Shown here piece after piece: positions 40,081 to 48,932 of a stretch of 64,000 bases of DNA. How positions within the stretch are numbered: the stretch's first letter is position 1; each line of letters opens with the position of its first letter. Source of the stretch: Vibrio ponticus (lineage in GTDB: Bacteria > Pseudomonadota > Gammaproteobacteria > Enterobacterales > Vibrionaceae); contig NZ_AP019657.1 in the NCBI RefSeq assembly GCF_009938225.1, forward strand, positions 930,001 to 994,000, written 5' to 3'. The notes under the pieces are model-generated. The model saw only the letters and a list, made by a program, of their open reading frames with translations. It made no database searches and was not told the origin of the DNA. A program made the position numbers and the translations under genes.

Positions 40081-40955
40081 TACCATATTTCTTCCTTGTT
40101 GAACTGAAATGCCGCGCCTAACAGACAAGCATCATAGTCACCTTTGGCAGGCACTACGGTAACTTGAAAAGCTTTTGGACGAGCAACAATGTGCTGTTGT
40201 ACGCGCTCGAGGTAGGTGTTGGCTAATCCAACACCACCGCCTAATACGACAATATCTAAATCAAGCGTAGCTTTCAAATTGCAACAAAGAGTCGCAATCG
40301 CTTTGGCGCTTTGTTCAATGATCTCATTAGCAATAGGGTTGCTTTGCGCTAGGCTAAACAATTCAATATTACTGATGTTTGGGGTGAATTGCGCATCACT
40401 GAAACGTTTGATAGCGGTGCCGGAGGCAATCGCTTCGACGCAGCCAATTTGACCGCAACCACAATGAGGACCATTGGGGTCAATGGAAAAGTGTCCGACA
40501 TGACCCGCTAAACCTGTTGCGCCACTGTGTAACTGACCATTGATAATGATCCCGCCGCCAACACCCGTCGACACGGTGATAAAAGCCATATTTTTGGTGT
40601 TGTTATCGAGTTGAGTGTATTCATACCAAGCCGCAGCTTGAGCATCATTAAGCATGGCTACTGGCAATTTGGTTAATTTTTCTAGTGCTTGAGCCAGCGG
40701 GAAAGGTGCTGGAAAGGCAAGGGTATCTGGGTTGATTGCTGAGATCCCTTGCTCTGTGACTAAGCCTGTAGTGGAAATACCGATGCGGCTGAATTGACCA
40801 ATCCAGTCAGTTGCGTGTTCCAATATCGTGCCAGCAAAGTGCTCAGCTTGTTGCACGATTGGTGTTGGGAATTGGCGACGCTCGACAATAGCATCGTTCT
40901 CTACCAACCCGATTGCGATTTTTGTACCGCCGATATCAATCGCCAATGTTGCCAT
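40080..40955 (-). CDS. nanK: N-acetylmannosamine kinase
   Basis: 291 residues of the ROK family. The ATP-binding DIGGTKIAIGLV, the GGGIIINGQL loop and the ROK zinc signature HCGCGQIGCVEAIASG are intact. It phosphorylates ManNAc to ManNAc-6-P. Both ends overlap the neighbouring genes by one base (TAATG junctions), implying coupled translation in nanE-nanK-nagA. Confidence 0.95.
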   Translation of the reverse strand: MATLAIDIGGTKIAIGLVENDAIVERRQFPTPIVQQAEHFAGTILEHATDWIGQFSRIGISTTGLVTEQGISAINPDTLAFPAPFPLAQALEKLTKLPVAMLNDAQAAAWYEYTQLDNNTKNMAFITVSTGVGGGIIINGQLHSGATGLAGHVGHFSIDPNGPHCGCGQIGCVEAIASGTAIKRFSDAQFTPNISNIELFSLAQSNPIANEIIEQSAKAIATLCCNLKATLDLDIVVLGGGVGLANTYLERVQQHIVARPKAFQVTVVPAKGDYDACLLGAAFQFNKEEIW

Positions 40956-41653
40956 TAGTGTGCTCCTGCCTTTTGAGTTTGTGCGTTAAACCAACCGATC
41001 ATTACTTCAAGTCGAGTCAATGCTGAGCCGACAGTCACTGCGGTTGCGCCGTGAGCAATGGCTTGCGCGGCAAGTTCCGGTGTGTTGTAGCGTCCTTCTG
41101 CCATAGTAAAGAAACCCGCTTTAGAAAACTGTTCGACCAGTTGCAAATCTGGTTCAGTAGGCTCTTCACCGCCAACGTATCCAGACAGAGTTGAGCCAAT
41201 GATTTCAACGCCAACTTCATTGGCCCACAAACCATCTTCAAAGTTTGAACAATCGGCCATGGCGAAACAGCCTGATGCTTGAATCGCTTGTGCTATCGCA
41301 TCACGGCTTTCTGGACGAGGGCGATTTGTCGCATCAAAGGCGATGATGGTCGCGCCAGCTTCAGCTAAGGAAGCAACGTCACAAAGATAAGGCGTAATGC
41401 GTACAGGACTGTCCGTTAAATCACGTTTAACAATGGCGATAATTGGTATATTTACCGCCTGAGACACCGCTTTTACGTTATCGACACCTTCGATACGCAA
41501 CGCTTTTGCACCTGCTTGCTCTGCTGCTTGTGCCATCGCCACGATAAACTCAGTTTTCTCTAATGGACTATCCGGAACAGGCTGGATTGACACTACCGTT
41601 TGACCGTGGAGTGACTCTTTTAACTGTTTGATATTTAAATTATTTGTTCTCAC
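40955..41653 (-). CDS. nanE: N-acetylmannosamine-6-phosphate 2-epimerase
   Basis: 232 residues, TIM barrel. It epimerises ManNAc-6-P to GlcNAc-6-P. NanE signatures include [46 protein letters not shown], the [10 protein letters not shown] segment, [10 protein letters not shown] and [30 protein letters not shown]. The start is GTG 41653 with GAGAGG upstream. First gene of the leftward nan operon, divergent from siaP. Confidence 0.95.
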   Translation of the reverse strand: MRTNNLNIKQLKESLHGQTVVSIQPVPDSPLEKTEFIVAMAQAAEQAGAKALRIEGVDNVKAVSQAVNIPIIAIVKRDLTDSPVRITPYLCDVASLAEAGATIIAFDATNRPRPESRDAIAQAIQASGCFAMADCSNFEDGLWANEVGVEIIGSTLSGYVGGEEPTEPDLQLVEQFSKAGFFTMAEGRYNTPELAAQAIAHGATAVTVGSALTRLEVMIGWFNAQTQKAGAH

Positions 41654-41790
41654 GCTTGGCCTCTCAAAAAAGACTTTCTATAGCGGAGTGAGGGCAGTTT
41701 TATGCCTTACACAATTCGTAGAGTAAGCAGGTAGAAATCATATCTCTGTCGAATTTTTGTCCGCGATCACATTTCAAAAAAAGTTGGTTT

Positions 41791-41837
41791 GAAAATAATC
41801 TTCACCACCATAATAATTCATAACGAAAATAATTTTC
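41791..41837. promoter_or_regulatory. Paired palindromes, candidate NanR operators
   Basis: GAAAATAATCTTC (41791-41803) and the perfect palindrome GAAAATAATTTTC (41825-41837) lie 34 bp apart, about three helical turns, in the 249-bp divergent nanE-siaP region. In related Vibrio the RpiR-type NanR represses both divergent operons from this interval and is released by ManNAc-6-P. The binding assignment here is inference. Confidence 0.6.
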
Positions 41838-41902
41838 AAACAAAATAAAAATTTTTTTGAAATCCGTGAAACTAGGTAGAGAACAACAAAAAAGGGAACA
41901 CT

Positions 41903-42868
41903 ATGAAAGCCATGAACAAGATTACCTTCGCTATGCTTGCTTTAGGACTATCAGTATCCGCTCAAGCTGCGACTACGTTGAAAATGGGTATGCAACCATC
42001 AGTAGGTTCAGTGGAATACAACTCTGCAAAACTATTGGCAGACACCATTGAAGAACTTAGTAACGGTGAGATGAAAGTTGCGATCTACCCAAGTGCACAA
42101 CTCGGTGATGACCGTGCAATGCTGCAACAACTATCAATGGGTGACCTAGATATTACTTATGCAGAGTTTGGTCGCATGGGTCTTTGGATCCCACGTGCTG
42201 AAGCGGTCATGCTTCCTTACGTAGCGCGCGATTTTGAGCACCTACAAACCATTTTTAACTCAGACTTCGGTAAGGGTGTACGTGAAGAAATGCTAACCAA
42301 GTTTAACTGGCGCGCGCTTGATACTTGGTACAACGGTACTCGTGAAACTTCTTCTAACCGTCCTCTTAACAGCATCGAAGACTTTAAAGGTCTAAAACTG
42401 CGTGTACCAAATGCGAAAGCAAACTTGAACTTTGCTCGTCTTTCTGGCGCGTCACCAACACCAATGGCGTTCTCTGAAGTTTACCTAGCGCTACAAACCA
42501 ATGCGGTAGACGGTCAAGAAAACCCATTGCCAGCGATCAAAACCATGAAGTTCTACGAAGTTCAGGCGAACTTGGCGATGACTAACCATATCGTAAATGA
42601 CCAAATGGTGATCATCTCTGAAACGACTTGGCAAGGTCTAAGCGAAGAGCAACGTGAAATCGTTAACAAAGCGGTAGCGAAAGCGGGTGAATCACACACT
42701 GCATTCGTTAAGAAACAAGAAGCCGAGCTAATTGAATTCTTCGAAGCTGAAGGTGTAACCGTAACGTACCCAGACCTAGCGCCATTCCGTGAAGCGATGC
42801 AGCCGCTATACACAGAGTTTGAAGAGAAACTAGGTGAGCCTGTAGTGAAAAAACTTGCAGCAATGTAA
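41903..42868 (+). CDS. siaP: Sialic acid TRAP transporter, substrate-binding protein
   Basis: 321 residues with a signal peptide (cleavage AQA-ATT). It is the periplasmic binding protein of the tripartite SiaPQM Neu5Ac importer. The DctP/SiaP family fold is recognised by GMQPSVGSVEYNSAKLLAD, the SNRPLNSIEDFKGLKLRVPNAKANLNF helix with the carboxylate-binding Arg, and DGQENPLPAIKTMKFYEVQ. Codon use is optimised, consistent with the high copy number needed for a binding protein. A GC-rich hairpin before siaQ probably protects the siaP part of the mRNA. Confidence 0.95.
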   Translation: MKAMNKITFAMLALGLSVSAQAATTLKMGMQPSVGSVEYNSAKLLADTIEELSNGEMKVAIYPSAQLGDDRAMLQQLSMGDLDITYAEFGRMGLWIPRAEAVMLPYVARDFEHLQTIFNSDFGKGVREEMLTKFNWRALDTWYNGTRETSSNRPLNSIEDFKGLKLRVPNAKANLNFARLSGASPTPMAFSEVYLALQTNAVDGQENPLPAIKTMKFYEVQANLAMTNHIVNDQMVIISETTWQGLSEEQREIVNKAVAKAGESHTAFVKKQEAELIEFFEAEGVTVTYPDLAPFREAMQPLYTEFEEKLGEPVVKKLAAM

Positions 42869-42912
42869 ACATCCTGAGCCCAATAAGGCTCGAGTTTAAG
42901 TATCAATATCTA

Positions 42913-42934
42913 GGCTGGCCACTTGCGGCCAGCC
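42913..42934 (+). promoter_or_regulatory. Intercistronic hairpin between siaP and siaQ
   Basis: GGCTGGCC-ACTTGC-GGCCAGCC is an all-G/C 8-bp stem without a T tail, ending just before the siaQ ribosome-binding site. It probably stabilises the upstream siaP message or reduces siaQ translation, keeping binding protein in excess over permease. Confidence 0.7.
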
Positions 42935-42946
42935 ATGGAGCTCAAA

Positions 42947-43456
42947 ATGTTACGCAAGATTATCGATAATATAGAAGAGATCATCACCGTACCGCTAATG
43001 GCTTCTTTGTTAGCGGTCCTTACATGGCAAATATTTACTCGTTGGTTTCTCAACTCTCCATCATTGTGGAGTGAGGAGCTCGCAAGGGTTCTATTTATGT
43101 ACATGTGTATGATTGGCTGTTCAATGGCAATCAAACGCGGTGCTCACGTCAACATTACGTTTTTCTCTGACAAGTTACCTGAAAAAGCACGCATTGCTTT
43201 AATTCTTTCGCTTGAGTTTGCTGTTCTTCTATCGATTTTCGCCATTATTTATCTTGGTTATCAGTACGTTCAACGTACCGCGTTTTTTGAACTGATTACA
43301 CTCGGCATTTCTAGTAAGTGGCAAACCTACGCATTGCCAATTGGTGGCTGTTTTATGGTGTTCCGTCAAGTGCAGAAAATGGTGGGTATTGCTAAGCAAT
43401 TTTCCAATAGCGATAAAGAGTTAGTGGCATCTGATTCGCAGATGGCTGAGAGGTAG
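42947..43456 (+). CDS. siaQ: Sialic acid TRAP transporter, small permease subunit
   Basis: About 169 residues with four transmembrane segments, DctQ-type (IIDNIEEIITVPLMASLLAVLTWQIFTRW... PSLWSEELARVLFMYMCMIGC). It pairs with SiaM in the inner membrane. The start ATG 42947 has GGAG seven bases upstream; the longer frame from 42923 would run through the hairpin. It lies six bases before siaM. Confidence 0.93.
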   Translation: MLRKIIDNIEEIITVPLMASLLAVLTWQIFTRWFLNSPSLWSEELARVLFMYMCMIGCSMAIKRGAHVNITFFSDKLPEKARIALILSLEFAVLLSIFAIIYLGYQYVQRTAFFELITLGISSKWQTYALPIGGCFMVFRQVQKMVGIAKQFSNSDKELVASDSQMAER

Positions 43457-43462
43457 TAAATT

Positions 43463-44746
43463 ATGGCAACTTCTATTTTTGGTTGGCTAGGTCTGCTGTT
43501 TGCAGGTATGCCAGTGGGATTTTCCCTAATTTTCGTCGCGCTGCTGTTTCTTCTTCTAACGGGTAGTACGGGCATTAACTTTGCTGCGCAACAAATGATC
43601 ACCGGTGTCGATAACTTTACTCTGTTATCTGTACCATTCTTCGTTCTAACCGGTCACTTAATGAATAGTGCGGGCATTACAGAACGTATCTTTAACTTTG
43701 CTAAAGCGATGGTGGGTCATATTACCGGTAGTTTGGGTCACGTAAACATCATGGCTAGCTTGTTGTTCTCGGGCATGTCAGGTTCTGCGTTGGCAGATGC
43801 GGGCGGTCTTGGCCAGCTTGAAATCAAATCAATGCGTGATGCGAAATACGATGACGACTTCTCAGGCGGTCTTACTGCTGCGTCTTGTATTATTGGTCCA
43901 CTTGTACCACCGTCAGTTCCACTGGTAATTTACGGTGTGGTATCGGGCACCTCGATCGGCGCACTATTCTTAGCTGGTGCAGTACCAGGTATTCTTTGCT
44001 GTCTTGCTTTGATGATCATGAGTTACTTCATCTGTAAAAAGCGTGGCTACATGGTGCTGCCAAAAGCGAGCGGTCGTGAACGTCTCGTTGCGTTTAAAGA
44101 AGCTTTCCTGTCACTACTGACGCCAATCATCATCATCGGCGGTATTTTCTCGGGCAAGTTTACTCCGACTGAAGCGGCTGCAGTATCGTCACTGTACGCT
44201 CTGTTCTTAGGCACTGTGGTTTACAAACAGCTAACGCTAGCCGGTTTTGTTGAGATCTTAAAAGAGACCGTTAATAACACTGCGGTTGTAGCACTAATGG
44301 TAATGGGTGTAACCGTATTTGGTTGGATTGTTGCTCGCGAACAGTTGCCGCAAATGCTGGCTGACTTCTTCCTAAGCATCAGTGACAACCCACTAGTGCT
44401 GCTACTGCTGATCAACTTACTGCTGTTGTTCTTGGGTACCTTTATTGAATCACTAGCGCTGCTATTACTGCTGGTTCCATTCCTAGTGCCAGTGGCGGTG
44501 TCGGTTGGTATTGACCCTGTTCACTTTGGTGTAATGGCTATCTTGAACCTAATGATTGGTATCTTGACTCCGCCTATGGGCATGGCGTTGTTCGTGGTGG
44601 CAAGGGTTGGTGACATTCCTTTCCACGTGCTGACTCGCGGCGTGATTCCATTGCTAGTGCCACTGTTTATCGTACTTGCGCTAGTGGCGATTTTCCCTCA
44701 GTTCACTCTGTTCTTACCTGAGCTATTCCTCGGTTACGGACAATAA
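43463..44746 (+). CDS. siaM: Sialic acid TRAP transporter, large permease subunit
   Basis: 427 residues, DctM family with ten or more transmembrane helices. SLLFSGMSGSALADAGGLGQLEIKSM and the ASCIIGPLVPPSVPLVIYG segment are family hallmarks, and the second half carries LNLMIGILTPPMGMALFVVARV. Na+-driven Neu5Ac uptake with SiaP and SiaQ. A hairpin (44769-44786) separates it from nanA. Confidence 0.95.
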   Translation: MATSIFGWLGLLFAGMPVGFSLIFVALLFLLLTGSTGINFAAQQMITGVDNFTLLSVPFFVLTGHLMNSAGITERIFNFAKAMVGHITGSLGHVNIMASLLFSGMSGSALADAGGLGQLEIKSMRDAKYDDDFSGGLTAASCIIGPLVPPSVPLVIYGVVSGTSIGALFLAGAVPGILCCLALMIMSYFICKKRGYMVLPKASGRERLVAFKEAFLSLLTPIIIIGGIFSGKFTPTEAAAVSSLYALFLGTVVYKQLTLAGFVEILKETVNNTAVVALMVMGVTVFGWIVAREQLPQMLADFFLSISDNPLVLLLLINLLLLFLGTFIESLALLLLLVPFLVPVAVSVGIDPVHFGVMAILNLMIGILTPPMGMALFVVARVGDIPFHVLTRGVIPLLVPLFIVLALVAIFPQFTLFLPELFLGYGQ

Positions 44747-44768
44747 AATTTAGATTAAAACAACAAGT

Positions 44769-44786
44769 GAGCCACTGTGGTGGCTC
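44769..44786 (+). promoter_or_regulatory. Intercistronic hairpin between siaM and nanA
   Basis: GAGCCAC-TGTG-GTGGCTC with no T tail. It could mark an mRNA processing or stabilising element rather than a terminator. Confidence 0.5.
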
Positions 44787-44806
44787 CGATTAAGTAGGAT
44801 GTAAAA

Positions 44807-45703
44807 ATGAACAAATTGACTGGTTTGATTGCTGCTCCACATACTCCGTTTGATGTAAATAACAAAGTTAACTTTGCCGCGATTGATCAAATTGCTGAAC
44901 TGTTGATTGCACAGGGCGTTACTGGTGCTTATGTTTGTGGTACCACCGGCGAAGGCATCCACTGTTCAGTTGAAGAGCGTAAAGCGATTGCAGAGCGCTG
45001 GGTTAAAGCAGCGGACGGCAAACTGGACATCGTACTTCATACTGGTGCGCTAAGTATTGCGGATTCAATTGAGCTAACTCAACATGCAGAAACGCTAGAT
45101 ATTCTTGCGACGTCTGCGATTGGTCCATGTTTCTTTAAACCTGGTAGCGTTGATGACCTAGTTGAATACTGCGCGCAAATTGCCGCCGCAGCACCTTCAA
45201 AAGGTTTCTACTACTACCACTCAGGCATGTCTGGCGTAAACCTAGATCTAGAGCAGTTCCTGATCAAAGGTGAACAACGCATTCCAAACCTAACGGGCGC
45301 GAAATTCAATAACTCAGATCTTTATGAATACCAACGTGCTGTGCGCGCTTGTGGTGGTAAGTTTGACGTGCCATTTGGTGTGGATGAGTTCTTACCAGCT
45401 GGTCTTGCGGTAGGCGCGGTAGGTGCAGTAGGTAGTACATATAACTACGCAGCGCCACTTTACCTAAAAATCATCGAAGCGTTTAACAAAGGCGACCAAG
45501 CAACGGTAACGTCGTTAATGGATAACGTTATTGCGATTATTCGCGTACTGGTGGAATACGGCGGTGTGGCGGCTGGTAAAGCAGCAATGCAACTGCACGG
45601 TATCGACGCGGGTAACCCACGTACACCAATTCGCTCTCTGACTGAAGCACAAAAAGCAGATGTTGTTGCGAAAATGCGTGATGCAGGTTTTCTCAATATG
45701 TAA
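44807..45703 (+). CDS. nanA: N-acetylneuraminate lyase
   Basis: 298 residues of the DHDPS/NAL TIM-barrel family. It splits Neu5Ac into ManNAc and pyruvate. The carboxylate loop CGTTGEG, Tyr137 (YYYHSGMSG) and the Schiff-base Lys166 (LTGAKFNNSD) are all in place. Strong codon bias like siaP. It follows the transporter genes, and a 10-bp hairpin (45731-45759) follows it. Confidence 0.95.
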   Translation: MNKLTGLIAAPHTPFDVNNKVNFAAIDQIAELLIAQGVTGAYVCGTTGEGIHCSVEERKAIAERWVKAADGKLDIVLHTGALSIADSIELTQHAETLDILATSAIGPCFFKPGSVDDLVEYCAQIAAAAPSKGFYYYHSGMSGVNLDLEQFLIKGEQRIPNLTGAKFNNSDLYEYQRAVRACGGKFDVPFGVDEFLPAGLAVGAVGAVGSTYNYAAPLYLKIIEAFNKGDQATVTSLMDNVIAIIRVLVEYGGVAAGKAAMQLHGIDAGNPRTPIRSLTEAQKADVVAKMRDAGFLNM

Positions 45704-45726
45704 TCGGATCAACATGTAATCCGTCT

Positions 45727-45764
45727 AAGCCGCAACAAAGGGCAAGACTCTTTGTTGCGGGCTT
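45727..45764 (+). terminator. Hairpin after nanA (weak terminator or attenuator)
   Basis: CGCAACAAAG/CTTTGTTGCG (45731-45740 with 45750-45759) extended by GC pairs, followed by GGCTTTAG. The T tract is short, so partial read-through to the next gene is likely. Confidence 0.6.
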
Positions 45765-45805
45765 TAGATAGCAACTAGCCTGAAAATCGAACGTTGGAGT
45801 GCGAT

Positions 45806-46675
45806 ATGCAAGGGATCTACCTGCCGTTAATGACACCATTTAAATTAAATGGTGAGATTGATTTTGGTTGTTTAGAAGCGATGTTTGAACATCATATACG
45901 TCAAGGCGTACACGGATTTTATGTCGGTGGTAGCTCTTCTGAATGTTTTATGATGTCAATTAAAGAGCGCCAATGGTTACTGGGCGAAATTGCCAAAATC
46001 AATCGCGGTAGAGTGCCGCTTATTGCCCATGTTGGGGCTATCTCTCTGTTTGAGGTAAAGCAGTTAATCGACAGTGCGGTTGCTGCCGAGTACAGCGCGA
46101 TTTCTGCCACGCCACCATTTTATTACGGCTTTAGTAAAGCTGAAGTAGGGCATTTTTATCGCAGTATTGCAGAGTATTCTTTAGTGCCGCTGCTCTTGTA
46201 TAACATCCCTGGTACGACAGGGGTGAATTTTACTCATCAAGAGCTCTTTGAGTTATCAGAGCTGCCGAATGTGATTGGGCTAAAACATACCACCAGCGAT
46301 ATGTTCTTTATCGAGCAACTGCGTCAACGCTTTGCCGACAGCGCGATTTTCCACGGTGAAGATACCATGTTGGTGAATGGCTTGCAGATGGGGGCAAGTG
46401 GCGGTATCGGTAGCACCTATAACCTAATGTCGGCTGACTATGTCGCGATGTTCGACGCGATGCAAGGTGGTGACACTGAAACGGCGATGGCGCTGCAACG
46501 TAAAGTGAATAGCGTTACCGCGGAGCTGTTGAAACACGGTGTGTATCAGTCGATTAAATTCCTAATGCACGAGAAAGGTGTAGATTACGGACATTGCCGC
46601 GAGCCATTTTTGCCGCTATCGAATCAGCAAAAAGGTCTACTCGCTCGCGTAATAGACGATATTTACTTCAAGTAA
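45806..46675 (+). CDS. Second DHDPS/N-acetylneuraminate-lyase family protein
   Basis: About 289 residues, same fold as NanA, but clearly diverged from it. The Schiff-base Lys160 (IGLKHTTSD) and Tyr132 (LLYNIPGTTG) are kept, so aldolase chemistry is likely. The carboxylate loop reads GGSSSECFM instead of GTTGEG, and YNIPGTTG is closer to other NAL/DHDPS relatives. It may act on a different sialic acid or 2-keto-3-deoxy sugar acid. The start at 45806 follows GGAG; an upstream TTG is less likely. Embedded between nanA and nanR. Confidence 0.8.
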   Translation: MQGIYLPLMTPFKLNGEIDFGCLEAMFEHHIRQGVHGFYVGGSSSECFMMSIKERQWLLGEIAKINRGRVPLIAHVGAISLFEVKQLIDSAVAAEYSAISATPPFYYGFSKAEVGHFYRSIAEYSLVPLLLYNIPGTTGVNFTHQELFELSELPNVIGLKHTTSDMFFIEQLRQRFADSAIFHGEDTMLVNGLQMGASGGIGSTYNLMSADYVAMFDAMQGGDTETAMALQRKVNSVTAELLKHGVYQSIKFLMHEKGVDYGHCREPFLPLSNQQKGLLARVIDDIYFK

Positions 46676-46763
46676 CATGAATTGTAAGGCGTTTTGCTGG
46701 TCAACAGTGTCAATAATACGCCGTTTTTGATATTTTTGCCGCAGCAAAAATGATGATGTCGAC

Positions 46764-47609
46764 ATGAGGCAACGTATGGGCTCACCTAAAAATTTACTAG
46801 TTCGACTACGTTCGAATATCGAGCCGTTAAGCAAGAAATTGCGAGTGGTAGCGGAATACATTTCAGAAAACGCCAATGAAGTTCAGTATCAAACAATTAC
46901 TGACTTGGCGCGTAATACCGCGACCAGTGAAGCGACCGTGGTTCGCTTATGCCGCGACATGGGTTACAAAGGTTATTCCGACTTTCGTATGGCATTGGCG
47001 GTTGAGCTATCTCAAACTCAGGCTCAAAGTGCACAAGATATCGAAGGGGATATTTGTGATGTGTCGGCACAAAATGCCGCAGCAGGTCTGTTAGATACCG
47101 CGAAACTGATTGATCGCAAAGCCTTAGCGAAGATCAGTGAACGTGTGCATGAAGCCAAGTTTATTAACTGTGTCGGTGTTGGCGCCTCAAGCATCGTGGG
47201 ACGTTATCTTGCTTATCGTTTGCTGCGAATTGGTAAGAAAGTCACCATGTTTGAAGACACACACTTAGCTGCTATGAATGCGGTGCGCAGTGAACAGGGC
47301 GATTTGTGGTTTGCGATTTCAAGTTCGGGATCAACTCGTGAAGTGATCCACGCGGTAACGCAAGCTCATGAGCGCGATATTCCTGTGATTGCGTTAACCA
47401 ACATCAGTCATAGCCCTCTAAGTGCCATTTGTACTGAGATGTTGGTGGCGGCAAGACCAGAAGGTCCGTTAACCGGTGGGGCGTTTGCGTCAAAAGTGGG
47501 CGCATTGCTATTGGTTGATGTGCTAGTGAACAACTTGATAGAGAGCTACCCTGAGTACTCAGAGTCAGTATTGGATACCGCACAAGTGGTTATGCCGCTA
47601 CTGAAATAA
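46764..47609 (+). CDS. nanR: RpiR-family regulator of sialic acid catabolism
   Basis: 281 residues. An N-terminal RpiR helix-turn-helix (YQTITDLARNTATSEATVVRLCRDMGYKGYSDFRMAL) is followed by a C-terminal SIS sugar-phosphate-binding domain (FINCVGVGASSIVGRYLAYRL; DLWFAISSSGSTREVIHAVT). Position in the nan cluster matches the Vibrio NanR, which senses ManNAc-6-P and represses nanEK-nagA and siaPQM-nanA. It is unrelated to E. coli NanR (GntR/FadR type). A palindrome TTTTTGC-CGCA-GCAAAAA (46733-46750) lies just upstream. Confidence 0.88.
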   Translation: MRQRMGSPKNLLVRLRSNIEPLSKKLRVVAEYISENANEVQYQTITDLARNTATSEATVVRLCRDMGYKGYSDFRMALAVELSQTQAQSAQDIEGDICDVSAQNAAAGLLDTAKLIDRKALAKISERVHEAKFINCVGVGASSIVGRYLAYRLLRIGKKVTMFEDTHLAAMNAVRSEQGDLWFAISSSGSTREVIHAVTQAHERDIPVIALTNISHSPLSAICTEMLVAARPEGPLTGGAFASKVGALLLVDVLVNNLIESYPEYSESVLDTAQVVMPLLK

Positions 47610-47624
47610 GTGGTTTATTTTATG

Positions 47625-47650
47625 AGCCTGCATTGTGCGGGCTTTATTTT
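47625..47650 (+). terminator. Terminator after nanR
   Basis: AGCCTGC/GCGGGCT (one G-T pair; 47625-47631 with 47637-47643) followed by TTATTTT. Confidence 0.75.
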
Positions 47651-47766
47651 GTAACTTTTGTAAAGGAAATATTTTTATTTAGATGTGGTAGTGGAAAATA
47701 TTTTTGTTTTATTTTATGGAAGATAAAGTCCGATAGAGACCAATCTCCATGTTTAATAAGGAAATA

Positions 47767-48930
47767 ATGAACATGAACTGTTACCTCAAAACGTTGTACC
47801 CTGTACTGTTGACGGCACCTTTGCTTGCTGCCTTCTCTGTATCTGCAGATCAAACTTGGCCGGATTTACCACAAGGCGTAAAAAATGGCGTTGGCGCGCA
47901 AGTCGACTCCAAGATTTATGTTGGTTTGGGCTCACTTGGTCAGGACTTTTATATGTTGGACTTGGACAACCTTGAAAAGGGTTGGCAAAAACAAGCCCAA
48001 TTTACTGGTCCTGCTCGAGATGGCGCGACAGCGTCAGTGATTGGTGAGGATATCTATATCTTTGGTGGCTCGGGTAAAGCGGATGCCAAAGCAAAATCAC
48101 CGGTCATTTTCGATACTGTTTATCGTTTCGATTCACAGAATAACAGTTGGTCGAAAATGCAAACCACAGCGCCTGTTGGGTTGCTAGGTGCGGCTTCTTA
48201 TTCTCCAGATAATCAACAAATAGTGTTCTTTGGTGGTTATAACAAACCTCTTTTTGACAAGTATTTATCTGACATTTTAACCACAGATCAAAAAGCACAG
48301 CCTGAAAAATGGCAAAAAATTGTTGATGATTACATGGGTCTAAAACCGGTTGATTACCAATGGAATAGACAAGTATTGAGCTTTAATCCAAACACTAATC
48401 AATGGCAAGATTTAGGTTCATCTCCTTATCTACCTAACTGTGGTGCGGCGTTAGTCACCGATAAACAAAATGCACTGCTGATTAGCGGTGAAATTAAGCC
48501 AGGGTTACGCACTGCTGAAGTGAAAACTTATCAATTTGGTCAAGCACAACCATGGATAAGCGAGCATCCATTGCCAACGCCTGAATCTCAACCATTGCAA
48601 GAAGGTGTCGCGGGGGCATTTGCAGGGATGAGTAACGGTGCAGTGCTGGTCGCTGGTGGCGCAAACTTCCATGGTGCTAAACAAGCTTTTGATCAAGGCA
48701 ATATGTTTGCTCATAACGGTTTGGCGAAAGCTTTCAACACCGAAACTTATGTATTTAAAGATGGCGCGTGGAAGCAAGGTAACGACCTTGCGGAAGGCGT
48801 TGCGTATGGACTTTCGTTCACCGTTCCTCAAGGTGTGCTGATGGTTGGTGGCGAGAAAACCGATAAATCAGCAAGTACCAAAGTTGCGATGCTGACATGG
48901 AACGGCACTCAAATCGAACAACAGGATTAA
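47767..48930 (+). CDS. nanM: Periplasmic N-acetylneuraminate epimerase (mutarotase)
   Basis: About 387 residues, six-bladed Kelch beta-propeller of the NanM/YjhT family, with a signal peptide (cleavage near SVSA-DQ). It speeds conversion of alpha- to beta-Neu5Ac in the periplasm, the form taken up by the transporter. Signatures: [88 protein letters not shown] and [15 protein letters not shown] lies just before ATG 47767. A nanM-like gene starts two bases after its stop. Confidence 0.93.
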   Translation: MNMNCYLKTLYPVLLTAPLLAAFSVSADQTWPDLPQGVKNGVGAQVDSKIYVGLGSLGQDFYMLDLDNLEKGWQKQAQFTGPARDGATASVIGEDIYIFGGSGKADAKAKSPVIFDTVYRFDSQNNSWSKMQTTAPVGLLGAASYSPDNQQIVFFGGYNKPLFDKYLSDILTTDQKAQPEKWQKIVDDYMGLKPVDYQWNRQVLSFNPNTNQWQDLGSSPYLPNCGAALVTDKQNALLISGEIKPGLRTAEVKTYQFGQAQPWISEHPLPTPESQPLQEGVAGAFAGMSNGAVLVAGGANFHGAKQAFDQGNMFAHNGLAKAFNTETYVFKDGAWKQGNDLAEGVAYGLSFTVPQGVLMVGGEKTDKSASTKVAMLTWNGTQIEQQD

Positions 48931-48932
48931 AC

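Noticed and set aside
41755..41775. Possible Crp site before siaP
   Set aside because: Only the right half (TCACA) matches; the left half is TTTGT at the correct spacing.
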